This document shows, piece by piece, positions 33,554-42,168 of a stretch of 64,000 bases of DNA. This DNA is from Natrinema gelatinilyticum (GTDB lineage Archaea; Halobacteriota; Halobacteria; Halobacteriales; Natrialbaceae), in the NCBI RefSeq assembly GCF_024266705.1, contig NZ_CP100756.1:1364001-1428000 (forward strand), in the 5' to 3' direction. Within the stretch, counting starts at the first letter, position 1. Each line of letters starts with the position of its first letter. A program made the position numbers and the translations under genes. The notes under the pieces are model-generated. The model made no database searches, had not been told where the DNA came from, and saw only the letters and a program-made list of their open reading frames with translations.

Positions 33554-34369
33554 ATGACAACGGTCGAGGCGAAACTCGAGGCCGCCCGCGGCGACCTCGA
33601 GACGCGAGACGGTGTCGTGATCGCCTTCTCCGGTGGGGTCGACTCGAGTGTGGTGGCCGCACTCGCCTACGACGCACTCGGCGAGGACGCTGTCGCCTGC
33701 ACCGCAAAGAGCGAAACGCTCCCCGAGGCCGAACTCGACGGTGCCCGGCGTGTCGCCGACGAAATCGGGATCCGCCACGAGATCGTCTCGTTCTCGGAAC
33801 TCGAGAGCGACGCGTTCGTCGAAAACGACGACGATCGCTGCTATCACTGTCGGACGATGCGACTCGGCGAAATGTTCGAGGCCGCACAGACCCTGGGTAT
33901 CCGGACGGTCTGTGACGGGACGAACGCCGACGATCCGGGTGCCGGCCACCGACCCGGCCTCCGGGCCGTCGAAGAACTCGACGTCTATTCGCCGCTTCTG
34001 GCCCACGACATTACGAAGGCCGAGGTCCGTCAAATCGCCGCGTACTACGACCTGTCGGTCGCCGACAAACCCTCGATGGCCTGTCTCTCGTCGCGCATTC
34101 CAACCGGCCTCGAGGTCACCGAAGACCGACTCGGACGGATCGAACGCGCCGAAGCGCGACTCCGACAGTGGGGATTCGACCAGTTCCGCGTTCGCGACCA
34201 CGACGGACTGGCCCGGATCGAGATCTCACCGGACGAACTCGAGCGCGCACTGGATCTCGAGTTCGCGGAGACGGTCCGAGTGGAACTCGCGTCGCTCGGC
34301 TTCGATCACGTTACGCTCGATCTCCACGGGTACCGAACCGGCAGCGTCAGCCCCGAGAACGACGATTGA
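33554..34369 (+). CDS. larE: ATP-dependent sulfur transferase LarE
   Basis: A 271-residue PP-loop ATPase of the LarE family, which inserts sulfur into the nickel-pincer nucleotide cofactor precursor. The PP-loop VVIAFSGGVDSSVVAALA is at the N-terminus. DRCYHCRTMRLGEMFE supplies a C-x2-C pair and KPSMACLSSRIPTG a third Cys. Three Cys in this layout match the LarE subgroup that carries a [4Fe-4S] cluster and reuses it, rather than sacrificing a single Cys. No larB, larC or larA is in the window, so partners, if any, are elsewhere. ATG 33554 chosen. Confidence 0.92.
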   Translation: MTTVEAKLEAARGDLETRDGVVIAFSGGVDSSVVAALAYDALGEDAVACTAKSETLPEAELDGARRVADEIGIRHEIVSFSELESDAFVENDDDRCYHCRTMRLGEMFEAAQTLGIRTVCDGTNADDPGAGHRPGLRAVEELDVYSPLLAHDITKAEVRQIAAYYDLSVADKPSMACLSSRIPTGLEVTEDRLGRIERAEARLRQWGFDQFRVRDHDGLARIEISPDELERALDLEFAETVRVELASLGFDHVTLDLHGYRTGSVSPENDD

Positions 34370-34672
34370 TCCGTGCCGACGGCTGCTCTCCACTGGCGAC
34401 TGTTCACAACTCTCCGCTGCTCCCCACTAACGACTGTTTGATCCCGAAATTTGCTCCCCACTGACGACCGTTCGACGTCGAGGGCCGAACCGAACGGGAA
34501 TTTCGGGTTCGTTCGCAGTTCGTCCGCATTCTGGCGACCGACGCAAACGTTCGGTCACAATACAACCGTATTTGGCGGGTGAAATCCGCCACCGGCAGTA
34601 TTTTTGAACTGTCGAACGATAATATTGCACATTCCGATACGAACGTAGCCTCTGGACCGGTATCACCGATCA
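34370..34672. other. Intergenic region with three 34-bp tandem repeats
   Basis: About 300 bp without a gene, relatively AT-rich in its second half. It contains the tandem repeat listed separately, a short hairpin GGCGG-GTGAAAT-CCGCC (around 34574-34590), and the promoter-like CAGTATTTTTGAAC and GATAATATTGC about 45-85 bp before the next ATG. Confidence 0.5.
34382..34483. repeat. Three imperfect 34-bp tandem repeats
   Basis: Units start at 34382, 34416 and 34450, an exact 34-bp period. The conserved core is TGCTCNCCACTNRCGACNGTT, seen as CTCTCCACTGGCGACTGTT, CTCCCCACTAACGACTGTT and CTCCCCACTGACGACCGTT. The rest of each unit diverges. Regular spacing (just over three helical turns) would suit a tandem protein-binding site. 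Confidence 0.6.
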
Positions 34673-35029
34673 ATGGATGCAGATGTGCCGCTCGAGTGGC
34701 AGGCTGATGAGAGTCGGACGTACACCCAGGCTGAGACGGACCGGGAACTGCAGTATCGGACGTACCGCCACGAATCCGGGGATCTCAGGCTGAAGGTCGC
34801 TCCGGCCTCGATCGACGGCGAAGACCATCCGGGATACTCGCTGACGGCGACGAGCTATCCCGGACTCGACCTCTCCGAGACGGTGCGGGTCAGAACCGTC
34901 CTGACGTTCGAACGGTGTACCCGGATCGCCCATCAATTCATGGACCTGTTCTCTGCCAGTTACGACGGACCGGGCTCGCTCGGGGACGCGCTCGAGTACG
35001 CCTACGAACGGACGCGGAACCATCGCTGA
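34673..35029 (+). CDS. Small acidic haloarchaeal protein, unknown
   Basis: A 118-residue soluble protein (MDADVPLEWQADESRTYTQA...). It has a central pair of strands with Arg/Tyr (DRELQYRTYRHESGDLRLKV, YSLTATSYPGLDLSETVRV) and a C-terminal helix (CTRIAHQFMDLFSASYDG) ending in ALEYAYERTRNHR. It looks like a compact alpha/beta domain. An AT-rich promoter and the 34-bp repeats lie upstream. I do not recognise a named family. Confidence 0.7.
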   Translation: MDADVPLEWQADESRTYTQAETDRELQYRTYRHESGDLRLKVAPASIDGEDHPGYSLTATSYPGLDLSETVRVRTVLTFERCTRIAHQFMDLFSASYDGPGSLGDALEYAYERTRNHR

Positions 35030-35102
35030 CACGAACGGTCGATGACCACCCCAGACACTCGGCCGCTACCGCCGACGCTCCGACCCGAATCGAGCGGACC
35101 GC

Positions 35103-35390
35103 TCACTCGATCTCGAGTCGTCCGCCACCCTCGCCGTCTCCCCCATCGGCTTCGTCCCACTCGAGTTCGAACTCGATACTGAGTTCGCCGGGTCCGTCCG
35201 TCGGCCCTTCGCGCTCAGCTTTGACCTCGAACGTCGGTCGGGCCGGTGGCTCGAGCGTCACCGATTCGGAGCCGGCTTTGAGCGTGATCGCCTCGTCGTC
35301 GTCTAAGTTGTCCGCGACTCGGCGGAGCAACGACGCGATTTCGCCTCTGCTGTGGACGTTTTCGGACTTGAAGAGTACCTCTTCGGGCAT
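35103..35390 (-). CDS. Amphi-Trp domain-containing protein
   Basis: A 95-residue protein matching the small haloarchaeal amphi-Trp family: MPEEVLFKSENVHSRGEIAS, LLRRVADNLDDDEAITLKAG, and the terminal strand LSIEFELEWDE from which the family is named. A Gly/Asp-rich linker and RLEIE end follow. Function is unknown. It overlaps nothing, but its start lies next to the remnant of a nitrite/sulfite reductase gene on the same strand. Confidence 0.85.
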   Translation of the reverse strand: MPEEVLFKSENVHSRGEIASLLRRVADNLDDDEAITLKAGSESVTLEPPARPTFEVKAEREGPTDGPGELSIEFELEWDEADGGDGEGGGRLEIE

Positions 35391-35399
35391 GCGATACTG

Positions 35400-35712
35400 T
35401 ACGGTCCTCTAACTGATAAAGACACGCTCGAGGGGAGCGCTTTCGTTCCAGTCTCGAATACGGCCCAGAATGCGCGTTCGTGGCTCTCATCGTCCGAATG
35501 TGCGCCATATTCGTCGCCGGCTGCGGCCGCGACCGACTCGCTCTCCGTGAACAGGTACCACGACTGTTTGGCATCGGCCTTGGAGGGCGCATCGAAATCC
35601 ACTCTTCTGGCTCGCAAAACACGACGAACTGTTCGGTGGCCGTCGAGTCGACCCACCCACGGAAGGTCTGTCCGTCCTCGCGGTGAGCCGCGTAGGCCTC
35701 GAGCACGCTCCG
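35400..35712 (-). pseudogene. C-terminal remnant of a nitrite/sulfite reductase-type gene
   Basis: Frame 1 reads IRSVLEAYAAHREDGQTFRG then WVDSTATEQFVVFCEPEEWI. One frame over it continues VDFDAPSKADAKQSWYLFTE and SESVAAAAGDEYGAHSDDES. The order 'AYxxHREDGxTFRxWVD ... DAKQSWYxF' is what I expect at the C-terminus of haloarchaeal ferredoxin-dependent nitrite or sulfite reductases. A stop lies directly upstream of frame 1 (TGA about 12 bp before VLEAY), and no siroheme or [4Fe-4S] Cys region remains. So this is a truncated and frameshifted tail. Confidence 0.5.
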
Positions 35713-35962
35713 GATCGGCGGTTTTGCTCACACCACGTCGACAGGCAGCCCCTGATTCACCGGGTGGCTCGCGTCGCCGCGAACGAATCGAGACCATACC
35801 CTCGGTCGGGAGCCTGCTGAACGTGACCGCAGCCGACTGCACACCGTATACACGTAGTCAGGACGAGATCAGCCACGGCAGCCACTCCTCGAGGTCGGGG
35901 CGAGCAGGATGCTATGGTCCGAAACCGAACCCGATCGGGCGAAGAATTCGCAACACGTGCAG

Positions 35963-37240
35963 TTACTCTCGTCCGACCCACTTGAGGATCAGCAACGTCC
36001 CCTCGAACAGCAGGATCATCGTGATGGCGACGAGGATGGGTGCCATTCCCGTCGGATCGAAGGCGAACATGAACGCGATCCCGGCGAACGCCGCCCAGAA
36101 GTAGAGACGCTTCTGTGCGAGCCAGCGACGGGTAGTCACACCCATCATGATCGCCAGCATGATGAACAGCGGGATCTGGAAGACGACCGCGAGGAAGCCG
36201 GTCAGCGTGATGATCAGGTTGAACGTGTCGCCGAGCGCGTATGCGATTTCGGCGCTCTCTACGGCGTAATAGGTAAAGTATCTAAACAGGATCGGCAAGA
36301 CGAGCACGTACGAGAACAGCATCCCAATCGCGGCGAGGACGACGCTCGTCGGCACCGCCGCGAGGTAGTACTTCCGCTCGTTGGGGTAGAGCCCCGGGCG
36401 CATGAACAGGTAACACTCGTAGACGAACGCCGGGAGGGCGATCATAATCCCGAGCAGCGACGAGATCTTGATCCGGGTGAGCCACAGTTCGAGCGGGTGA
36501 TAGACGTGCGGCGGCGGGACTTCGCCACTGGCGTAGGGGAAGACGTTGAACCACACGTATTCGATAGCCTGTGAAGCCCCGAGTAGACCGATCGCCGTCC
36601 CGCCGGCACCGAACAGCAGGACGACCGCCAGCCGCAGGACCATCTCTTCGATATGATCGGCCAGCGGCATCTCCTCATCGTCCGGCGGTGCCGAGATGCC
36701 GCCGACGTCCTCGTCGGGGTCGGGGTAGGTCTGTTCGGGCTCGGGCGTCTGATGATCACCGACGACGCCCTCACCGTCGGTCTCGAGGTTCGGCGCAGCG
36801 CCATCGTCAGCGTCGGCCGGCGTGTCGGGTTCGGTCGGCGTCTCCGGTCCGTTCGGCGTTTCGACCTTCGGACTGCGCCCATCGTCGACGGCCGTCGAAG
36901 AGTCGGTGTCGGAATCGGGTGTATCGTCGGACGCCGACGGCTCGGTAAACGGTCCAGTATCCTCGCTTGGAGGGAGAAAGTCGTCGTCGGAAAGCGGTCG
37001 CTCGCCGGAGTCGCTCCATCTCTCTCCGAGGTCCGAGATACCCTCACCGCTCGTCGCCTCGTCGGAGCGTGCCCATCGGTCTCTGAGGTTCGCCGTGTCT
37101 TCGCCGTCCGACGGTTCGTCCGGGACGCTCCATCTCTCTCCGAGGTCCGAGGTGTCCGCGGTATCCGTCGGCTCGTCGGGGACGCCCCATCGGTCTCTGA
37201 GGTCACGGGTGTCCTCGCCGTCCGGCGGCTCGTCCGACAT
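35963..37240 (-). CDS. tatC: Twin-arginine translocase TatC (single, with repeat-containing N-terminus)
   Basis: A 425-residue TatC. Residues 1-77 are four tandem 19-residue repeats of the form (P/S)DEPxDxxDTxxLxxRWxx, followed by a disordered acidic linker to about residue 170. The six-helix TatC core then starts at EMPLADHIEEMVLRLAVV. Core motifs include GASQAIEYVWF, HPLELWLTRIKISSLLGIMIALP, YECYLFMRPGLYPNERKYYL and TRRWLAQKRLYFWAAFAGIA. Together with the double-length TatC encoded divergently, it should export the many folded Tat substrates of this halophile. The C-terminal TM5-6 hairpin ends in LLILKWVGRE. Confidence 0.94.
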   Translation of the reverse strand: MSDEPPDGEDTRDLRDRWGVPDEPTDTADTSDLGERWSVPDEPSDGEDTANLRDRWARSDEATSGEGISDLGERWSDSGERPLSDDDFLPPSEDTGPFTEPSASDDTPDSDTDSSTAVDDGRSPKVETPNGPETPTEPDTPADADDGAAPNLETDGEGVVGDHQTPEPEQTYPDPDEDVGGISAPPDDEEMPLADHIEEMVLRLAVVLLFGAGGTAIGLLGASQAIEYVWFNVFPYASGEVPPPHVYHPLELWLTRIKISSLLGIMIALPAFVYECYLFMRPGLYPNERKYYLAAVPTSVVLAAIGMLFSYVLVLPILFRYFTYYAVESAEIAYALGDTFNLIITLTGFLAVVFQIPLFIMLAIMMGVTTRRWLAQKRLYFWAAFAGIAFMFAFDPTGMAPILVAITMILLFEGTLLILKWVGRE

Positions 37241-37379
37241 CTACGAGATAGTGATAGGCCACCGGTTATAGGCCTTTTTCTTACGAACACCAGACGAGAG
37301 CGAGAATGCAGTATAACTGTTCGTTGAGCGCCGGATCTACACGAAAGGTTGATAACTGGATGTCAGCTACCCCAACGCA

Positions 37380-39707
37380 ATGAGTTCTGCAGTCGACGAG
37401 GACACCGCCCGCGCAATCAATAGCGGTCGGGAAACGATCGGCGCGCTCCTTTCGGGCGCCCAACAGCACCTCCAGAAGGTGTTTATCGTCTTCCTCATCG
37501 GCTTCGTCAGCTCTTTCTATGCGCTTCGCGTCGTCGTCTGGGATTTCCTCGAGGCGACCGCGAAAGAGCAAATGAGCGAGGGGCTCGCCGGGGCGACGGA
37601 CATCATCACCCGAACCCCATTCGAGGTGATCTTGCTGCAGGCGAAAATCGGCATGGCTGCGGGCGTCATCTTCGCGATTCCCGCACTACTTTTTTTCTCT
37701 CGGAAGCCGCTTCGCCGTCGCGGATACACCAGCGAGGTGCCGATCTCCAAGGGCGCCATCGCCGGCTTCGTGATCATGTCGCTGTCGCTGTTCACGTTGG
37801 GCGTCGTCTACGCCTACAGCGTCTTCTTCCCGTTCTCGTTCAATTTCCTCGCGGGGAACGCCGTCAGCGCCGGCATCAAACCCAGCTACGGCATCACCGA
37901 GTTCACCGAGTTCATCGCGCTGTTGACGCTGTCGTTCGGCCTCGCCGCCCAGCTCCCGCTGATAATGAGCGCGCTGTCCTACACCGAGATAATCCCCTAC
38001 GAGACGTTCCGCGACAAGTGGCGCCACGCCGTCGTCGCAATCGCCATCTTCGGGGCCCTGTTCTCGCCGCCGGACCCGTTCACGCAGGTCATGTGGGCGA
38101 TGCCGATGGTCGTCCTCTACGTCTTCAGCCTCGGTCTGTCGAAGGTCGTCACCAACGTCCGGCGGCGCGGCGCGGCGAAATCCGAAGGGACGGGAACGGG
38201 ACACATTAAAAAACGCTTCCTCCAGTTCGGTGTCGTGCTCGCGCTCATCGCGGCCGGGGCAACCGCCGCGGTCGAACGAGACGCGTTCGAGTACATTCGT
38301 GAGAACGTCTATCCGGCCGTTCCCGAAGTCGTGCGACCGAGCGGGAAGACCGGACTCGAGGTCATGGCGAACGAATACGGCCTCGCCGGCGCAGTCGCAG
38401 TCGGTCTCGTCGTCGCCGCCGTCATCGGCGTCGTCTCGTTGCTCGCCTACACGATTCGCGTCCTCCAGTTGCCGGTCTATCCGAAAGCCGACGACATTCG
38501 GCGGGCCGATTCCCACGAGGACGTCGACTTCGAGGCGCTCGACGCCGAGGACATCGAGGACGTGTCTGCGCAGGTCTTTCTCACCATGAGCGAAGAGCAG
38601 GCGCTCGAGTACTCCCGGAACGCAATGTACGACGACAATCGAGAGAAGGCCCAGGCCATTCTCGACCGGTTCGATTCGCTCGAGGCGGCGAGCGAAGGCG
38701 CCGACGGCACGGCCGCGGGGGGCGCCGCGGGTGCCCCGGCAGAGCGCGATGCCGAGGAAGACGAGGGCCTCTTCGCGAGTACCGCCGCCGGCATGCTCGA
38801 CCCCTTTACCGAGGACGAGACCACCGAGGACGACATCGGCGGCTACGCCTACGATCTCGCGTTCATTTTCAGCAGCCTCACCTCCAAGATGTTCCGCATC
38901 GTGGGGCTATTCATCGTCGTCATGGGCGGCACCTTCTTCTGGCTCTATTCGGGCGGTATCGGGAGCGTACTCAGGCTCTTCCTCGATCGGGTCCCCCGGC
39001 ACGTACTCGAGGAAGTCGTCGGCGAAGGCGTCGATCCGAGCACGCTCTCCCTCGTGGAGCTCATCCAGCAGATGGACATCGTCGTCGCCCTCCATCCGGT
39101 CGAAGTCCTGATCTTCGAGGCGAAGGTGAGCGCGCTCGCCGGGATCGTCGCCGTGTTGCCCATGATACTGTTCTACGCCTGGCCCGCCGCCAAGGAGCGC
39201 GGGTTAGTCTACGGCGACCGCCGCACGTTCATCCTCTGGGGCGGCGGCCTCCTGGTCGGCTTCGCCGTCGGGACCTACCTCGGGTTCTTCTGGATCGCGC
39301 CGTCGATCATCTCGTATCTGGTCTCGGATGCGCTGCGCAACGGGATGGTCATCTCCTACCGGATCAAGAGCTTCTTCTGGCTCGTGATCCTCACGACCGT
39401 CGGCATCGGGTTCCTCATGAACATCATTGTCACGATGGCGCTGTTTCACGTCGGCGGCATCGTCAACTACCGCTCGATGCTCGAGCGCTGGCGGCCGTTC
39501 GTCGTCGCCACGTTCGCCCTCTCCGCCTTCTTCAGCCCGAAGGGCGTGCTCATGATGCTGGTGTTCGCCATCCCGATTTCGATCACCTACCTGATCGGCC
39601 TCATTATCCTGTACGTCCTCACGGCGGGCGGCCGGTTGTTCGGCGGTGGCGGTGGGTCGACAACCGAACCCGAGCCGGATGAGGCCGGTGCGTCGGCCAC
39701 CGAGTGA
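37380..39707 (+). CDS. tatC2: Double-length TatC (TatCt type, two TatC modules)
   Basis: A 775-residue haloarchaeal TatC fusion with about 14 helices. TatC module 1 runs from GAQQHLQKVFIVFLIGFVSS to about residue 240. A linker contains two extra helices and an acidic/Ala-rich stretch (ASEGADGTAAGGAAGAPAER). TatC module 2 starts near SLTSKMFRIVGLFIVVMGGT (about 500) with PVEVLIFEAKVSALAGIVAVLP, SYRIKSFFWLVILTTVGIGF and WRPFVVATFALSAFFSPKG. This architecture is characteristic of Halobacteria and is essential where tested. It is transcribed divergently from the single tatC across a 139-bp AT-rich region. Confidence 0.95.
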   Translation: MSSAVDEDTARAINSGRETIGALLSGAQQHLQKVFIVFLIGFVSSFYALRVVVWDFLEATAKEQMSEGLAGATDIITRTPFEVILLQAKIGMAAGVIFAIPALLFFSRKPLRRRGYTSEVPISKGAIAGFVIMSLSLFTLGVVYAYSVFFPFSFNFLAGNAVSAGIKPSYGITEFTEFIALLTLSFGLAAQLPLIMSALSYTEIIPYETFRDKWRHAVVAIAIFGALFSPPDPFTQVMWAMPMVVLYVFSLGLSKVVTNVRRRGAAKSEGTGTGHIKKRFLQFGVVLALIAAGATAAVERDAFEYIRENVYPAVPEVVRPSGKTGLEVMANEYGLAGAVAVGLVVAAVIGVVSLLAYTIRVLQLPVYPKADDIRRADSHEDVDFEALDAEDIEDVSAQVFLTMSEEQALEYSRNAMYDDNREKAQAILDRFDSLEAASEGADGTAAGGAAGAPAERDAEEDEGLFASTAAGMLDPFTEDETTEDDIGGYAYDLAFIFSSLTSKMFRIVGLFIVVMGGTFFWLYSGGIGSVLRLFLDRVPRHVLEEVVGEGVDPSTLSLVELIQQMDIVVALHPVEVLIFEAKVSALAGIVAVLPMILFYAWPAAKERGLVYGDRRTFILWGGGLLVGFAVGTYLGFFWIAPSIISYLVSDALRNGMVISYRIKSFFWLVILTTVGIGFLMNIIVTMALFHVGGIVNYRSMLERWRPFVVATFALSAFFSPKGVLMMLVFAIPISITYLIGLIILYVLTAGGRLFGGGGGSTTEPEPDEAGASATE

Positions 39708-39935
39708 CGACGACGAGAAGTCTCGAGGGGCCTCGTACACCTCGATCGGCCCGCACGGGCCACGCGGATATGGATCCGGATACGCACGCACACCACGCCT
39801 CTCACGAGGCCCGACGGCATGCGTGCAACCTGGAGTACCCGCACGGGAAGGGGAATCGTGCCTCCGGTGGTGTCGGAGCGGCCGCCGCCACGCGAGAGGA
39901 AACCCCGACGTTCACGCCGTGGAGGATGTCATCCG

Positions 39936-40436
39936 TTACGCTTCCCTCGAGTAGTCGATCGGACAGACTTCTCTTCCGCTCTCCTCGATCACAGAGAACT
40001 CGTACGCATAGCGATCGCAAGCGTCCAGAACGCGGATCCAGAGGTATTCGGACTCGTACTGCACGTTTGCCGTCGCACACTCGACGGTATCGCGCCATCC
40101 GTCGACGACTTCGTCGAGCGATTTGTGCACCCAGTCGCCGTCGTCGACGCGAGCGAACAGGTCGTACTCGCCGGGCGTCGTTCCCCAGTCACAGCCCACG
40201 ACCTTACCGTGCACGCGGTCGTCTTTCCCGGGGATTTCGTGGGACGATCGATGGACCGTCTCTCCATCCCGGTCCACGCGAAGGTCGAACTGGTGGAGAG
40301 CCGAATCCCAGTTGTCTACGGTGAATCGAGCGAGTTGCATCGGCTGGGCACGCAACTCGGAGACGGCGTTGAGACAGCCAGCGGTCGAAACCGTCCCAAC
40401 TCCCGCGAGCGTCTCAAGGAGGGCGCGGCGTCGCAT
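39936..40436 (-). CDS. Putative lipoprotein
   Basis: A 166-residue exported protein. Arg-rich N-terminus MRRRALLETLAGVGTVSTAGC ends in a lipobox (STAGC), and RRRALL suggests Tat-dependent export. The mature part looks like a beta-sandwich (LARFTVDNWDSALHQFDLRV, HEIPGKDDRVHGKVV, DYDLF-like GEYDLFARVDDGDWVHKSL) with three Cys (CDW, VECAT, DACDR). Similar lipoproteins with a cupredoxin-like or DUF-type sandwich are common in haloarchaea, but I cannot assign a family. The IS1595 relic lies just upstream. Confidence 0.78.
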   Translation of the reverse strand: MRRRALLETLAGVGTVSTAGCLNAVSELRAQPMQLARFTVDNWDSALHQFDLRVDRDGETVHRSSHEIPGKDDRVHGKVVGCDWGTTPGEYDLFARVDDGDWVHKSLDEVVDGWRDTVECATANVQYESEYLWIRVLDACDRYAYEFSVIEESGREVCPIDYSREA

Positions 40437-40484
40437 ACAATCTGTAACTCAGCTTGAAGTAATAGTGGTTCTGAATATAGATCA

Positions 40485-40830
40485 CGAGAGGTATCTGTAC
40501 TGGGCGATCATCACGTTCGCAGACGGGGGTAGATCTCGTGGTGCATGTGCAATACGTTCCTCGTCCACGCTTCGAGAGGCCACGCGAGCACGACGGTTAG
40601 TCGCGCTCGCGGCCGTTCAGCCCAGCAAAGACGGAGAACTCGTCACTCTCAACTGGGCCATCGAGAGTGAGAGGTGGCGCGTCGAGCGTTCTGCAAACTG
40701 CTCGACGCGCCGGTGAAGCGTTCGGTAGACACGTCAAGTTCAGCCTCTAGCTGGCGGATACTCGTGTTGAACCGAAGGAACGAGTAGAACGCGACAAGCG
40801 ATCGTTGAGGCCGATCTCCGCGCACGCGAA
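40485..40830 (-). pseudogene. IS1595-family (ISH4-type) transposase relic
   Basis: Fragments of one transposase can be read in order across shifting frames. SLVAFYSFLRFNTSIRQLEA and ELDVS come first (40801 downward), then RVEQFAERSTRHLSLS, then DGPVESDEFSVFAGLNGRERD to about 40600, then SCSRGLSKRGRGTY and TPVCERDDRPVQI. Intact relatives read roughly FLRFNTSIRQLEAELDVS...RVERF...GPVEIDEFYVSAGLKGRERD...RGLSKRGRGTY, where IDE holds the first catalytic Asp. Several frameshifts, stops and the missing N- and C-termini show it is dead. No inverted terminal repeats were identified. Confidence 0.75.
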
Positions 40831-40924
40831 GATTGTCCCGTACTATCAATAGTTTGATAATGTTCTGCGTCCAGACAATATTATCGTCCGAAATCAAAAT
40901 CCGGACCCTGAAATCCTGGACCGA

Positions 40925-41020
40925 ATGGAAGACGATGGAGTCTATCGTTGTAAGTGTGGAGCAAATTTTGGACAAGATGACGATGCCGCGATCGATTACG
41001 TAGAACAACACCAGAAGTAA
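40925..41020 (+). CDS. Possible 31-residue zinc-finger peptide
   Basis: ATG at 40925 gives MEDDGVYRCKCGANFGQDD and then AAIDYVEQHQK, the beginning of a C-x-C...H finger like those of many tiny haloarchaeal proteins. The same frame stays open upstream (NQNPDPEILDR) to a TAG, but with no usable start, so the gene may be 5'-truncated. It lies in AT-rich accessory DNA. Probability of being functional is modest. Confidence 0.35.
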   Translation: MEDDGVYRCKCGANFGQDDDAAIDYVEQHQK

Positions 41021-41351
41021 TACTCGATAAATATGTATCCGAGATTATTCACGTGAGTTGATCTGCGTGATATACCCTCTGTTTTCTGCACAACTGCTAA
41101 AACCTATCACCGATTGAGAAGTTCAAGAAGGCCACTAGGAACCAACGCACTACTGAGAGCTACGAACGCACTTATCGAACCCGAGGAACCGACCGAACAG
41201 CAAATCGACGATCGCATGGCCGATCTCGAGGCCCGAGGCGTCCCGGTCGTACTCTCGGTCGGACTGTGGTGAGACGGTCCTCGACGGAGTGCTATCAGAA
41301 GAAAACATCGACAAGAGGACAATCTGTCGGAGCCGTGGCGGTGCATACCTT

Positions 41352-41480
41352 GTGAACTACCCTGCCCTACCGCGCTCGGGCTTCCCCAGCCCTCGCTTGT
41401 TACGGACAGGGCTTCCTGCTTCGGTGTCGGAACGTGCAGGGAACGTCCCCACAGCGTCCACAAGACGCGGAGCGTCTCGT
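41352..41480 (-). other. TnpB/omegaRNA-like 3' end relic (a), non-coding
   Basis: On the minus strand this DNA ends in CGGTAGGGCAGGGTAGTTCAC. Upstream lie a long imperfect hairpin (CCCTGTCC...GGTAGGGCAGG) and an inner GGGCTGGGGAAGCCC stem. Hairpin-rich ends followed by a short variable stretch are typical of the omegaRNA/right-end region of IS200/IS605 tnpB elements, and a second copy of the ending (GTAGTACTTCAC) occurs at 42169-42180. No intact TnpB is present. Attribution is by resemblance only. Confidence 0.45.
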
Positions 41481-41740
41481 GCGGCCCGGCAGAACGCTGT
41501 TGGCGTTCTGCGGACGGTTCCAGACTCCACAGGCGGCTTCCCTTGACAGGTGGTTCGGAGTGTCCCACTCCTACCGAATCGACACTCGGCCACAACCGAC
41601 GATGCACGCTTGTTGTCGCGTTTGAACACCGCCGGAAGCGTGGTGAGCATCTTATTACCACCTTCAACCGAAGGGATAATAAGGGTGCCGATTCACACGA
41701 AACCAAGACGTGCGGGCGTTGTCTCCCCTCCCTGCTCGCT

Positions 41741-41831
41741 TCGCTCGCTGAGGATAGCGCGGGACCGTTGGTCCCGCTGACCATGCGAACGGCGTCGCCG
41801 TGAGCAGAAGGGGGCTTAGCGCCCTCAATTA
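41741..41831 (-). repeat. Structured non-coding repeat, copy A
   Basis: About 90 bp on the minus strand, from TAATTGAGGGCGCTAAGCC to CTCAGCGAGCGAAGCGAGC. Three hairpins are visible: GGGCGCTAAGCCCCC, GGCGACGCC, and AGCGGGACC-AAC-GGTCCCGCGCT. A near-identical copy lies on the plus strand at 62168-62257. No credible protein is encoded. Compensated hairpins in two diverged copies point to a structured RNA or element end, probably belonging to an IS200/IS605-type element. Confidence 0.7.
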
Positions 41832-42168
41832 CAGCTAAAGGTTGACTTCCTGTAACCCCTTCGCGCTCGCCGCCATCCCCCACATTCAGAGACCCGAAAT
41901 CTCGGGGCGAAAGCCCCAAGCGTTGCCTTGAGTACGTCCCCGCATTGAGACAATTCAAGGCAATAGAACAGTCAATCGCCCACATAATAAACCTGTGTCA
42001 AGCTAAAGCGATGTTTTTACCGTTGCACCACGCCTCGAAATCGTGGCGTCAACACGCTCGTCGAGAGTGACGTCATAGTGATTCGCAGAGCAATCCGCAG
42101 TTTTGGTCCGCTACTATGCAGAATCTGATAGAATGGGCGTGCGAGATACAAAGCGCGCACCGTCGAAA

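Noticed and set aside
41107..41985. 292-codon minus-strand frame in the relic interval
   Set aside because: It reads through the conserved hairpins of repeat copy A and has no transposase or other motif; copy B does not keep the frame.
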